Assembly (NCBI GenBank): GCA_948602995.1
Contig: CAPEBR010000014.1
Coordinates: 1-64,000, forward strand
Reading direction: 5' to 3'
Source: an uncultured Dorea sp.
GTDB lineage: Bacteria; Bacillota; Clostridia; Lachnospirales; Lachnospiraceae
DNA: 64,000 nt
Shown here: piece after piece, positions 36,968 through 44,927 of the stretch
How positions within the stretch are numbered: position 1 is the stretch's first letter
Layout of the letters: each line of letters opens with the position of its first letter
Notes under the pieces: model-generated
Told to the model about the DNA's origin: nothing
Databases searched by the model: none
Seen by the model: the letters and a program-made list of their open reading frames with translations, nothing else
Program-made: the position numbers and the translations under genes

Positions 36968-39610
36968 CTAATTCACCAAATCCCATGATTCGAGGCTGTC
37001 ACCCTCATCTCCGCCACCGCTGCTGTTTCCTGACGAATTTCCTCCTCCGCTCCCATGGGACGGAGCAGCCGGCTGCTGAGGATACACAGGAGTTGTCTGC
37101 TGAGGCGTATCCTGCACGGTATCCATCGGTACCGGATCTGCCTTCGGAGCCGGTTTCTTTCCTTTACTGATTACCACCGTAACGGTACTATTCTTGTCTA
37201 TTTTTTTTCCTGCCTTAATATCCTGCGAAATGACTTTTCCCTTTTTCACGGAATCACTGTAAGTACTCTTAGATTTCTTATACTTAAGCCGGGCTTCCTT
37301 TAATCTGCTCTTTGCCTCCTTTTCAGACAGATTTTTCAGTGACGGTACTTCTACCTTCTCAATCCCCTTGCTGACAACAATATAAACCTTGCTGTTTTCC
37401 TCTACCTTACTTCCTGCCGCGGGCTCCTGGCTGATTACCATGCCATTTGCCACCTGGTCGGAGTATACCTCCTCCTTCACCTCTGCGCTTAAGCCCTGGG
37501 CCTCTGCCTTTACCTTTGCATCTTCGCCTGATACACCTGCAAGCTCAGGAACAGCAGTAAGTGCGCCTTTGCTGATGACTGCCTTAATCTCCATACCCTT
37601 CTGCAATGTCTCGCCAGCCTTGTGGTCCTGCGAAATGATATGGCCTTTTTCTACTGTATCGGAGTAATCCTCTGAAAATACAAGAGTCAGCTCTTCCTTT
37701 TTCAATGCCTCCTTCGCCTCGCTTTCGGACATATTTACAATGTCAGGCATCTCACATTTTAATGATTCCTGCCGTTGCTTCATTCCTCCTGCAACGGCAG
37801 CTGCACCAATCACAAACACAGCAACACCGGCTGCTATTACTTTTTTATTTACTAGCCGGCTCTTTTTCTGTTCTCCTGCTTTTCGTTCTGATGGCTCCTT
37901 TGCTTTCTGTTCTGATCTTTCCTTCTCTTTATGCTTTGCTGCATCTTCTGCCTCATGCCTTCTAGCTTTTTCCTTTTCTGCTTCCTCTCGCTTCCCGGCT
38001 TCTTCTTTTTTTTCTGCTTCACGCTTTCTAGCTTCTTCTTTCTCTGCCGCCTTTCGTTTTGCCTTTTCTTCCCTTTCTAAGACTTTACGTTTTTTCTCTT
38101 CCTCTGCCTCACGTGCCGCCTTTTCTGCATCACGTTTTGCCGCTTCTTCTACTTCTTTTGCTTCATGCCTTGCTGCTTCCGCATCACGTTTTGCCTTTTC
38201 TTCCGCATCACGATGCGCTGCTTCTTCTGCATCACGTTTTGCCTTTTCCTCTACTTCACGCCTTGCTGCTTCCTCCGCATCACGTTTTGCCTTTTCTTCC
38301 ACCTCACGATGTACTGCTTCTTCCGCTTTACGATGTGCTACTTTCTCTGTCTCTTGTCTCGCAGCCTCTTCTGCTTCGCACTTTGCTTCTTCTGCATCAC
38401 GGTGCTCTGTTTCCTCTGCACCGTGCTTCGCCTGTTTCTCCTCACTTTTCTTCTCATTTTCCTGACGCGGTGTCCCAAACAGGTATACCGTTCCGGTGTC
38501 ATCTATATCCTCAAGCCCTGCCTCGTCAAACCCCATCGCATCATCAAGCTCTGACTTTTCCTGCTTCACACTGCCAGTCAGATAGGTCAGACTTGTATTA
38601 GAGAGCTTATCTCCCTCCGGGTAAATAAGCCTGGCTTCCATCTCAGAATACGCAATTGACTTCAGTGCACGTTTCATATCTGCAGCGCTGTCATATCTGT
38701 CAGACGGGTTGTACGCACATGCCTTTAAAATAATCTCTGCAAGTCTCCCCTCCGCATTTGCCGGAGCAGGCATTTCCTTACCACTCAGACGAAGTATATT
38801 GGCATTCTCCTTATCTGAATACCGGATGGGGTCAGGAGCAGGCGGCATAAATGGCGTGCGGTTGTTATTCAAGAACCGGTATAGCACGATTCCAAGCGAA
38901 TAGATATCCACTGTCGAATTGTAGGGAAATCCCTTGTAGACCTCTGGCGCCATATACATATAGGTTCCCTTTTTAGACAGACCAGACGAAGTCTTCTCCA
39001 ACTGCCTGGCAATACCAAAATCGCCCAGCTTAAATTTCCCCAGATCCGATACGAAAATATTCTCTGGCTTAATATCCCGGTGAATGATATTGTATTTCTG
39101 GCACACTTCTAAAGCCTGGCACATATCAATGCCAAGCTGAATTACCTCTCGTATAGTCAGGGTGTGATCTTTCAGATATTTATAAAGCGGCGTCAGAAGC
39201 TCCATCCGGATATAAACCGTCCACCCGAATTCATTCGTCCTCGCAATAACCTGGTGATCTTCATAGCTGACAATGTTCGAGTTTCCCTTAAGCTTTGACA
39301 TCAATGCAAATTCATTGACGAAATCTTCTACGATACTCTGAAAATAATATGTAATGCTCTCATCATTCATCCCTTCATTCTTAACAGATTCAACCTCTGA
39401 CTGATTCTGTGGGATCTCAAGTATTTTCAGAGCTGCCTCATACGTATGGCCAAATTCCTCCCTCACAATACGATATACCTTTCCAAAAGTACCTTCACCT
39501 AAAAACCGGTCGATTTTCCAGCCGTTCCATACATCTCCTGTCTGCATCTTTTCATCCTCATCCTTTATATATAGCTGTTCAGTGTCTTCACAGTTATATG
39601 AAAAATCCAT
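36968..39610 (-). CDS. PASTA-domain Ser/Thr kinase (PknB/PrkC type) with long coiled coil
   Basis: 880 aa membrane kinase. Catalytic domain 30-320 with GEGTFGKV (38-45), K62 (AALKIL), H-R-D179 (IIHRDIKPEN), DFG at 197-199 and APEVYKG. A linker with DDTGTVYLFG (T374) precedes an unusual ~200-residue Ala/Glu/Lys/Arg-rich coiled coil (385-585) made of repeats such as AKRDAEEAARREVEEK. One TM helix (590-609) is followed outside by three PASTA domains (about 620-822) that bind muropeptides in related kinases, then a Pro/Gln and Gly/Ser-rich end. Ribosome site GGAGGGTGG. Paired with the upstream PP2C gene. Likely phosphorylates FHA-ligand threonines in EssC and the protease. Confidence 0.93.
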   Translation of the reverse strand: MDFSYNCEDTEQLYIKDEDEKMQTGDVWNGWKIDRFLGEGTFGKVYRIVREEFGHTYEAALKILEIPQNQSEVESVKNEGMNDESITYYFQSIVEDFVNEFALMSKLKGNSNIVSYEDHQVIARTNEFGWTVYIRMELLTPLYKYLKDHTLTIREVIQLGIDMCQALEVCQKYNIIHRDIKPENIFVSDLGKFKLGDFGIARQLEKTSSGLSKKGTYMYMAPEVYKGFPYNSTVDIYSLGIVLYRFLNNNRTPFMPPAPDPIRYSDKENANILRLSGKEMPAPANAEGRLAEIILKACAYNPSDRYDSAADMKRALKSIAYSEMEARLIYPEGDKLSNTSLTYLTGSVKQEKSELDDAMGFDEAGLEDIDDTGTVYLFGTPRQENEKKSEEKQAKHGAEETEHRDAEEAKCEAEEAARQETEKVAHRKAEEAVHREVEEKAKRDAEEAARREVEEKAKRDAEEAAHRDAEEKAKRDAEAARHEAKEVEEAAKRDAEKAAREAEEEKKRKVLEREEKAKRKAAEKEEARKREAEKKEEAGKREEAEKEKARRHEAEDAAKHKEKERSEQKAKEPSERKAGEQKKSRLVNKKVIAAGVAVFVIGAAAVAGGMKQRQESLKCEMPDIVNMSESEAKEALKKEELTLVFSEDYSDTVEKGHIISQDHKAGETLQKGMEIKAVISKGALTAVPELAGVSGEDAKVKAEAQGLSAEVKEEVYSDQVANGMVISQEPAAGSKVEENSKVYIVVSKGIEKVEVPSLKNLSEKEAKSRLKEARLKYKKSKSTYSDSVKKGKVISQDIKAGKKIDKNSTVTVVISKGKKPAPKADPVPMDTVQDTPQQTTPVYPQQPAAPSHGSGGGNSSGNSSGGGDEGDSLESWDLVN

Positions 39611-39693
39611 TTAAACCACCCTCCAGCGATGGATTTTTGCACACCTGAATCAATTTCTCACGTCCAGCGCAGTGCGCAGACCTATAGTTACCT
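39611..39693. repeat. Partial element C between kinase and phosphatase
   Basis: Short gap with GATTTTTGCACACCTGAATC and CAGACCTATAGTTACC, matching the right part of element C copies. No complete inverted repeat. Confidence 0.5.
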
Positions 39694-40491
39694 TCACATT
39701 TTTATTAATACAACTGTAATGTTATCTCTACTTCCGTTTTTTAATGCCTCATCTATGAGTACTCGTTTCTTCTCCTCAAGCTTCTCTTCCCGGCATAAAA
39801 TATCCCGAATCGCCTCATCCCCCAACACTCCTGTCAGCCCGTCGCTGCACAGGAGGAAGATATCCTCTTCCTGCACCTTAAGCAGCTCCGATTCAGCCGG
39901 TTCTAAAATAAATTCCTCTTCCTCGATTCCAAGGTGCTGCGTTAGTATATTTTTGCGCTTTGATGTACTAAGCTTCTCTGCCATACCAAGCTTTTTCTGA
40001 AGTTCAAGCATACTGTTCTCTTCTGTGTGGTCCACAGAGAGCTGACTAAGCCTCCCACCCCTGAACAGGTATCCTCTGCTGTCACCCAGATTACTGATGC
40101 GGACAAGACCGTCCTCACAGACCCAGAGAACAGCCGTGCTTCCCATTTTCTTTGAAATCCGGGCTGCCTCCTTACATATAGCCTCGTTCATTTGCGAAAA
40201 TATAAAACCTGGCTGAAATGTGGATGCCTCTGCCCTGGCCAGTTCCATGTATCTTCCCAACATCCTGACAGCTATGCCAGACGCCGTCTCACCGTTGCTG
40301 AATCCGCCCATGCCGTCAAATACACCGGCAACATTCAGCACATCCGGCTGCAAACATCCATTATAGGAGAAATTACTTTCTTTCTTTTCTTTATAAAAAC
40401 CATTGCAGAATACATTATCTTCATTATTGAATCTTGTATTTCCGATATTTGTCTCTGCGCTTATCTGATATTGTCTCATATCTATTCTCAT
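39694..40491 (-). CDS. PP2C-family Ser/Thr phosphatase
   Basis: 265 aa cytosolic PP2C/PppC phosphatase that reverses the neighbouring kinase. Metal-binding motifs are complete: NEDN near 24, GVFDGMGG near 57-64, NLGDSRGYL near 140, LCSDGLTG near 212 and SRDNITVVL at the end. First gene of the secretion locus as transcribed, right behind the poly-G promoter. An ATG five codons into the frame (MRQYQIS) is an alternative start. Confidence 0.92.
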   Translation of the reverse strand: MRIDMRQYQISAETNIGNTRFNNEDNVFCNGFYKEKKESNFSYNGCLQPDVLNVAGVFDGMGGFSNGETASGIAVRMLGRYMELARAEASTFQPGFIFSQMNEAICKEAARISKKMGSTAVLWVCEDGLVRISNLGDSRGYLFRGGRLSQLSVDHTEENSMLELQKKLGMAEKLSTSKRKNILTQHLGIEEEEFILEPAESELLKVQEEDIFLLCSDGLTGVLGDEAIRDILCREEKLEEKKRVLIDEALKNGSRDNITVVLIKM

Positions 40492-40516
40492 CCTGCCAGT
40501 TATAATATCCCTCTCT

Positions 40517-40546
40517 ATTTTACCCCCCCCCCTATGATTTTGTCAA
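40517..40546 (-). promoter_or_regulatory. Poly-G phase-variable promoter of the PP2C/kinase/T7SS unit
   Basis: On the minus strand: -35 TTGACA, an 18-base spacer made of AAATCATA plus ten consecutive G, then -10 TAAAAT, about 25 bases before the phosphatase start. Slippage in the G run would change the spacer length and so promoter strength. The same design recurs at 49837-49866. Confidence 0.75.
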
Positions 40547-40574
40547 TATTTTCCAGGCCTGTTTTAAAACAATT

Positions 40575-40608
40575 GGGGACGGAGCATTTTTAAAAATGCC
40601 CCGTCCCC
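40575..40608. repeat. 34-bp palindrome, copy 3 of 5 (one mismatch)
   Basis: Same unit as the other copies with one changed base in the left arm (GGAGCAT for GGGGCAT). It overlaps the 3' end of the 124-aa ORF, whose last residues (LGTGHF) and TAA stop are encoded by it. Confidence 0.9.
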
Positions 40609-40964
40609 AATTCAGCAAACCATCTTGCTTCTTCATAAGTTATATTTTCCCCTGCAAACCGTATCCAAAAATCATCATGGATCATTACGCCATGCGTCTT
40701 TCTTACAATTAGCAGCGGATTATAAAATTCAATATCCAAATCACGTAATAATTTATCACAATCTGCTCTTCCCTCCTCAAAGCATCTGCTTTCAAGCAAA
40801 TCATTTACATCATCTTCAGAAACAGACTTTCTATTGCCAAATGCCTTGCATACGGGCTCTGATGTCAGATTCCTAAAATGTACCACGCCTGTAATCGGAT
40901 TGAATCTAATACTGGTCATCACCTTATCTTCCAACATATAATCAAACTCTATCTCCTTACCCAT
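40590..40964 (-). CDS. Unknown protein paired with HipA-like kinase
   Basis: 124 aa, no signal or TM. Readable stretches are FNPITGVVHFRNLTSEPVCK and IVRKTHGVMIHDDFWIRFAG. Ribosome site GGAGGG lies inside the end of the HipA-like gene, and the two overlap by 16 bases, so they are co-translated. It may serve as the antitoxin or adaptor of the kinase. The C terminus comes from the inserted palindrome and may not be the original one. Family not recognised. Confidence 0.65.
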   Translation of the reverse strand: MGKEIEFDYMLEDKVMTSIRFNPITGVVHFRNLTSEPVCKAFGNRKSVSEDDVNDLLESRCFEEGRADCDKLLRDLDIEFYNPLLIVRKTHGVMIHDDFWIRFAGENITYEEARWFAELGTGHF

Positions 40965-41713
40965 GAGATTCCCTCCATTCTCTCTAGCTGACTTAACAAA
41001 ACTCCTTTTGCCCTTTCATACATCTGCGACCTTCCGTCAAAAAATCTATACCAGCCAGCTTCCGCCTCTGTCAAATCTTTATAAAAAGCTTCTATATCTA
41101 TCTTTAGAAGCCCGGCATCCTGAAACAACTCCACTTGTTGCTTAAATGAATCATCAAATGGCCTCGCCTTTACCATACCTACTTGAAAATTATATCCTAT
41201 GCTTAAGGGATATCTTTTTATATCCGCTAACAGTGACATCCCATTATCGTATATAGGCATAACCTCAAAGCCCCCCTTTTCCATACGCCTTACAGATATA
41301 TTATTTAAATGTCTGTCTTCATTCAGAGTAATACTATCCAACATGATTATCTTGGCAAGATACCCATGAATATTCAGACCTGTAAGCTGAAAAACTCTGT
41401 CCTCAATTAAATTCATGTACTCTTTTCCTGAGCAGGACATTTTCAATGCTGAAAAATCCTCAAAATAATTTAGCAGTCTGTATAGTGTAATCTCCTGGCA
41501 TCCAGGAAGTTTAAAACTATTTGAATAGCATACTGGCTTATTATCAATACAGTCAAAATTATAATCTATATAATCAATGCCACATACAAAGGCTTCTAGT
41601 CTGCTTACCAATACCTCTGCTATGTCCTCATATCCAAAATGATTGAATTTATATATCCTGTCATTTTTGAAAATCTTTTGCTGAGTACCTCTTGATGTTG
41701 TTTCCGAAATCAT
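40949..41713 (-). CDS. HipA-like kinase domain protein
   Basis: 254 aa, with only the C-terminal kinase part of HipA. Catalytic loop LNEDRHLNNISV matches HipA NxDRHxxN, and the metal site is PIYDNGMSLL. The nucleotide-binding lysine is likely in QQKIFKNDRIYKF near the N terminus. HipA kinases phosphorylate tRNA synthetases or other targets and can arrest growth; short forms without the N-terminal domain, such as CtkA of Helicobacter, are known. The ATG eight bases after GGAG is chosen over one three codons upstream. Might be a toxin-antitoxin unit with the overlapping small gene. Confidence 0.7.
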   Translation of the reverse strand: MISETTSRGTQQKIFKNDRIYKFNHFGYEDIAEVLVSRLEAFVCGIDYIDYNFDCIDNKPVCYSNSFKLPGCQEITLYRLLNYFEDFSALKMSCSGKEYMNLIEDRVFQLTGLNIHGYLAKIIMLDSITLNEDRHLNNISVRRMEKGGFEVMPIYDNGMSLLADIKRYPLSIGYNFQVGMVKARPFDDSFKQQVELFQDAGLLKIDIEAFYKDLTEAEAGWYRFFDGRSQMYERAKGVLLSQLERMEGISWVRR

Positions 41714-41813
41714 TGCATACACTCCAAATATTGTTTAGTCTGTTATCGTCTATAGCCTGCCATCATTGTTTCTCCTTAAGAATTATAGCATGAGATATAA
41801 AGGAATAGCAATT

Positions 41814-41846
41814 GGGGACGGGGCATTTTTAAAAATGCCCCGTCCC
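41814..41846. repeat. 34-bp palindrome, copy 4 of 5 (last base changed)
   Basis: Same unit; the last C of the right arm is A (CGTCCCAA). It lies upstream of the HipA-like gene and just downstream of an LRR gene fragment. Confidence 0.9.
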
Positions 41847-41854
41847 AAGTCACC

Positions 41855-42094
41855 TTATGCATCTACCCTGCTACTTATTGCAGATACCACTTCCCCCAGC
41901 TTCACACTGTTTAATTTACCGCAGTTTTGGAAGGTTCCTTCCTGAATCGTATGCTGCAGTACAACTTCTGTGATGTCCTCACTTCCGGCAAATACATTCG
42001 GAGCAATCGCCACGGCCTCACTTTCTCCGAAGTCAACTCCAAGCCCGCCTAATTCTTCATGCTGATTCAGATCAAGGGATGCCGGAATCTCCAG
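41855..42094 (-). pseudogene. Leucine-rich-repeat (BspA/LRR_5-like) fragment
   Basis: Eighty codons open to a TAA, without a start: reads LEIPASLDLNQHEELGG, then AIAPNVFAGSEDITEVVLQH and IQEGTFQNCGKLNSVKLGE. The pattern I-x-x-N-x-F-x-x-x-x-x-L-x-x-V is that of LRR_5 repeats in BspA-type surface proteins. It starts right at the terminator of the next gene, so it is the 3' end of a lost secreted protein. Confidence 0.6.
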
Positions 42095-42099
42095 TATGC

Positions 42100-42144
42100 A
42101 AAATCAGCAGGATATCATATCTTTCCCGATACCCTGCTGATTTT
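42100..42144 (-). terminator. Terminator of the DUF6273/Big_2 unit
   Basis: 12-bp stem AAAATCAGCAGG with its complement CCTGCTGATTTT, ending in T residues on the minus strand, 10 bases after the stop of the last gene of the unit. The A/T ends make it work in both directions. Confidence 0.75.
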
Positions 42145-42154
42145 ATATGTTATG

Positions 42155-44908
42155 CTATTTTATTTTGATTGTCACGGATTTCTTTTTACCGCTTCCATCC
42201 GTTGCCATAGCAGTAATCTTTACTTTTTTGCCTTTTCCTGCTTTCAGCGCTTTTACTTTGCCGGAACTGCTTACGGTCGCGTATTTTTTATTGCTGGTCG
42301 TCCACTTAAGCTTTTTATTCGCTTTCTTTGTGGCTGTGACTTTCGCTTTTAGTTTCAGCGTCTTTTTTGCCTTCACGGACTTGCTTCCGGATATAGTTAT
42401 CTTCTTTACCACGCCTTTCATGGACTTTATCTTATAGGTAGCTTTCACTTTGCTGCCGTCTTTGGCTGTTGCTGTGATCGTCACCGACTTTCCGCCGGTT
42501 TTTTTCTTTATAGTGACAACGCCGGCGCTGTTTACAGTTGCAACTTTTTTGTTGCTTGACTTCCATGTAACTGCTTTGTTGGCTGCATTGGAAGGCGTAA
42601 TCTTAGCGGTGAGCTTTATCTTCTTTCCGGCAGCGATTTGTTTTGAGATTCCGGAAAGTGTAATCTTAGAGACCTTCACCGGCGGCTTTTCCGTAACCGT
42701 ACCTGTATCTGTTGTTCCCGAATTGCCGGGTTTGCCGCTGTTTGTATCGTTATCCATCTTACCGGAACTTACTGTACCCGCAGACGTATAGCAATTAGAT
42801 GATATTATTAGATTCAAGGCAGGACGTACGGCCTTGTATCCGCTCATAGTACTGCCGTCCATGTGGTCAGGCTCTCCCTCTATGAGACTGCCGATGACGT
42901 CTCCTTCTCTGCATACATATGCGACACGGTTCGGACGGTCTCCCGGCGAACGCAGCCACCAGGTGCTAATGCCTTCACTTTTCTCCATGCATATTCCCAA
43001 CGCCTTTGCGTAGATACTGCCCTGACTTGTGCGCCCTTCGTCTTTTATTCTGGCCGATGATGTGAACCCATAAGCTTTTGCACTGTCCCCATATACTTCC
43101 GATTCTGACAGGAGGAATATCTTATCTGTCGTGTCATTTCCTCCCTCGGTTTTATTCTGGATATTGTCAGCGTTTACTACAGTAGTGTCTTCTATCGCTG
43201 ACCTTTCAGCCTTAGTAAATGCAGTGTTAATAAAATTGCGGCTGTCTATGCTTGTTCCTCCGTAATACCTTCCCGCTTGATTGGATGTTTTCCCATAGCC
43301 ATTCAGCCAGCTTCGCATCATACTTGTTTCCCATGTTACAGAATCACATGGGTAATTATAATACTGATTGTCTAACCCCTGTTCAGCCAGAAGGAGCGCC
43401 CGATTCCCGTCTACTCTCAGTACCCGCCATTTAATCGGCTCGTATTTGAAATAGTGATATGGTTCATTTTCTGACCAATTATAATAACCATATCCGCTAT
43501 TCACTCCGCCATGCGCTTCACTCCGCTCCAACCTGCGGTATTTCTCTCCGTCAATTGTAATATCATTGATCGCATTCCACTGAGATTCCGGCGCATTTTT
43601 AAGCTTATTATACAGGCTGCTGTCTCCTATGATATCTCCGCTTCTTATCAGGCTTTTATATACAGAGGTATAATTATCTGCGGACGGCACAACTTCCGCC
43701 TGCGGATAGCTCCCGAACCAGACACAGTCCCAGGTTACCTTCTGCCCTGCTTTCATACCGGAATCCGTTACAATCTTTGGATTGTTCAGGCTGATTCCGC
43801 CATTGCCGCCTCCATCATCTCCGCCGTCCCCGTCGTCCCCGCTGTCCGGAGCGCTCTCTGTTCCATCTGAACATATTTTCCCGGCATAGGTGTAATGATT
43901 AGATGACAATTCAAGGTTCAGGCCGACACGTACACCCACGCCCAGAATCGCTACGTTTTCACCTCTTTCTGAACTAATCAAACCTGCACTGGCAGTGCAA
44001 CCTGCCGGCGTACGCAGCCACCAACTGCTCCCTCCTACATCAAACCCACCGTCAGACTTATCTGTACAAAAATATAATCCCATTGCCTTTGCATAGGTGC
44101 TGCTTTTGCTCAAACGTGTCTCAGACTGGTACTGTTCGCGCGGTTCAAATCCTTCACTGCTGTCTGTTACTTCTTCCTTTGACAGCAGGAATATCTTGTC
44201 TGCCGTATTGTTTCCTCCGTCAGTGCTTGTTACGTTAGTATCGATTACTGCTGATTGTTCCTCCTGGGAAAATGCCCGGTTAAAAAACTCTCCGTTCAGC
44301 CAGCTCCGAATGGTACTGTTTTCCCATGTCACATTTTCTGTCACCTCGCTGTTATATTGCTGCGCGTCCAGCACTATATCCGACAACAGCTTCACCTGAT
44401 TTCCATCTACTTTTAACACACGCCATTTCACAGGCTCATATTTGAAATAATGATATTTAGCGCCTTGTGTCGTCCATTGATAAAACGTTTCTTTTTCATG
44501 CGGAAGCTGTGGAGTGTCATACCATGACATCCTATGGTATGTCTCGTTGTACACTACGATATCATTATTCTCATCCCACTCTGAATTATCTCTCGTGCTT
44601 AGTTCCTGATACAACTGCGCATCTTCTATAATATCGCCGCTTTTCAGCGCGCTTTTATGTACTTCTGCATAGTCTTCCGCCGACTCAACAATCTCTGCCT
44701 GCGGATAACTTCCGAACCAGATGCAATCCCATGTCGTCCTGTATCCCCCGATTGCATTGGGGTCAACATCTCCATCCGGGTTTTTCAGACTGTGAGCTGC
44801 TCTCCCGGTAACTTCCTGTGCATTGACAGAGAAGCCCGGGCATAACCCTGCGCACATCATCACCGACATCAGCAAAGCGAGCATCTTATTAACTACACGT
44901 TTTTTCAT
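42155..44908 (-). CDS. Secreted protein with two DUF6273 and two Big_2 domains
   Basis: 917 aa. Signal peptide 1-30 (FSVNAQE). First DUF6273-like domain about 45-345 and second about 380-710, each with TWDC(I/V)WFGSYPQAE, YHYFKYEP(V/I)KWRVL, SWLNG and WWLR(T/S)P. A short acidic Asp/Gly linker lies between them (DSGDDGDGGDDGGGN). C terminus: two Big_2-type Ig domains (ITLSGISKQIAAGKKIKLTA; ITISGSKSVKAKKTLKLKAK), very Lys-rich, which may bind acidic wall polymers. Start after GGAGGG. Last gene of a three-gene unit of paralogues. Confidence 0.8.
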   Translation of the reverse strand: MKKRVVNKMLALLMSVMMCAGLCPGFSVNAQEVTGRAAHSLKNPDGDVDPNAIGGYRTTWDCIWFGSYPQAEIVESAEDYAEVHKSALKSGDIIEDAQLYQELSTRDNSEWDENNDIVVYNETYHRMSWYDTPQLPHEKETFYQWTTQGAKYHYFKYEPVKWRVLKVDGNQVKLLSDIVLDAQQYNSEVTENVTWENSTIRSWLNGEFFNRAFSQEEQSAVIDTNVTSTDGGNNTADKIFLLSKEEVTDSSEGFEPREQYQSETRLSKSSTYAKAMGLYFCTDKSDGGFDVGGSSWWLRTPAGCTASAGLISSERGENVAILGVGVRVGLNLELSSNHYTYAGKICSDGTESAPDSGDDGDGGDDGGGNGGISLNNPKIVTDSGMKAGQKVTWDCVWFGSYPQAEVVPSADNYTSVYKSLIRSGDIIGDSSLYNKLKNAPESQWNAINDITIDGEKYRRLERSEAHGGVNSGYGYYNWSENEPYHYFKYEPIKWRVLRVDGNRALLLAEQGLDNQYYNYPCDSVTWETSMMRSWLNGYGKTSNQAGRYYGGTSIDSRNFINTAFTKAERSAIEDTTVVNADNIQNKTEGGNDTTDKIFLLSESEVYGDSAKAYGFTSSARIKDEGRTSQGSIYAKALGICMEKSEGISTWWLRSPGDRPNRVAYVCREGDVIGSLIEGEPDHMDGSTMSGYKAVRPALNLIISSNCYTSAGTVSSGKMDNDTNSGKPGNSGTTDTGTVTEKPPVKVSKITLSGISKQIAAGKKIKLTAKITPSNAANKAVTWKSSNKKVATVNSAGVVTIKKKTGGKSVTITATAKDGSKVKATYKIKSMKGVVKKITISGSKSVKAKKTLKLKAKVTATKKANKKLKWTTSNKKYATVSSSGKVKALKAGKGKKVKITAMATDGSGKKKSVTIKIK

Positions 44909-44927
44909 TGCTTTCCCTCCGATCATG

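Noticed and set aside
37740..38465. Plus-strand frame of 241 codons rich in Ser/Ala/Phe
   Set aside because: It is antisense to the coiled-coil repeat of the PASTA kinase; the long open frame is caused by biased codons there.
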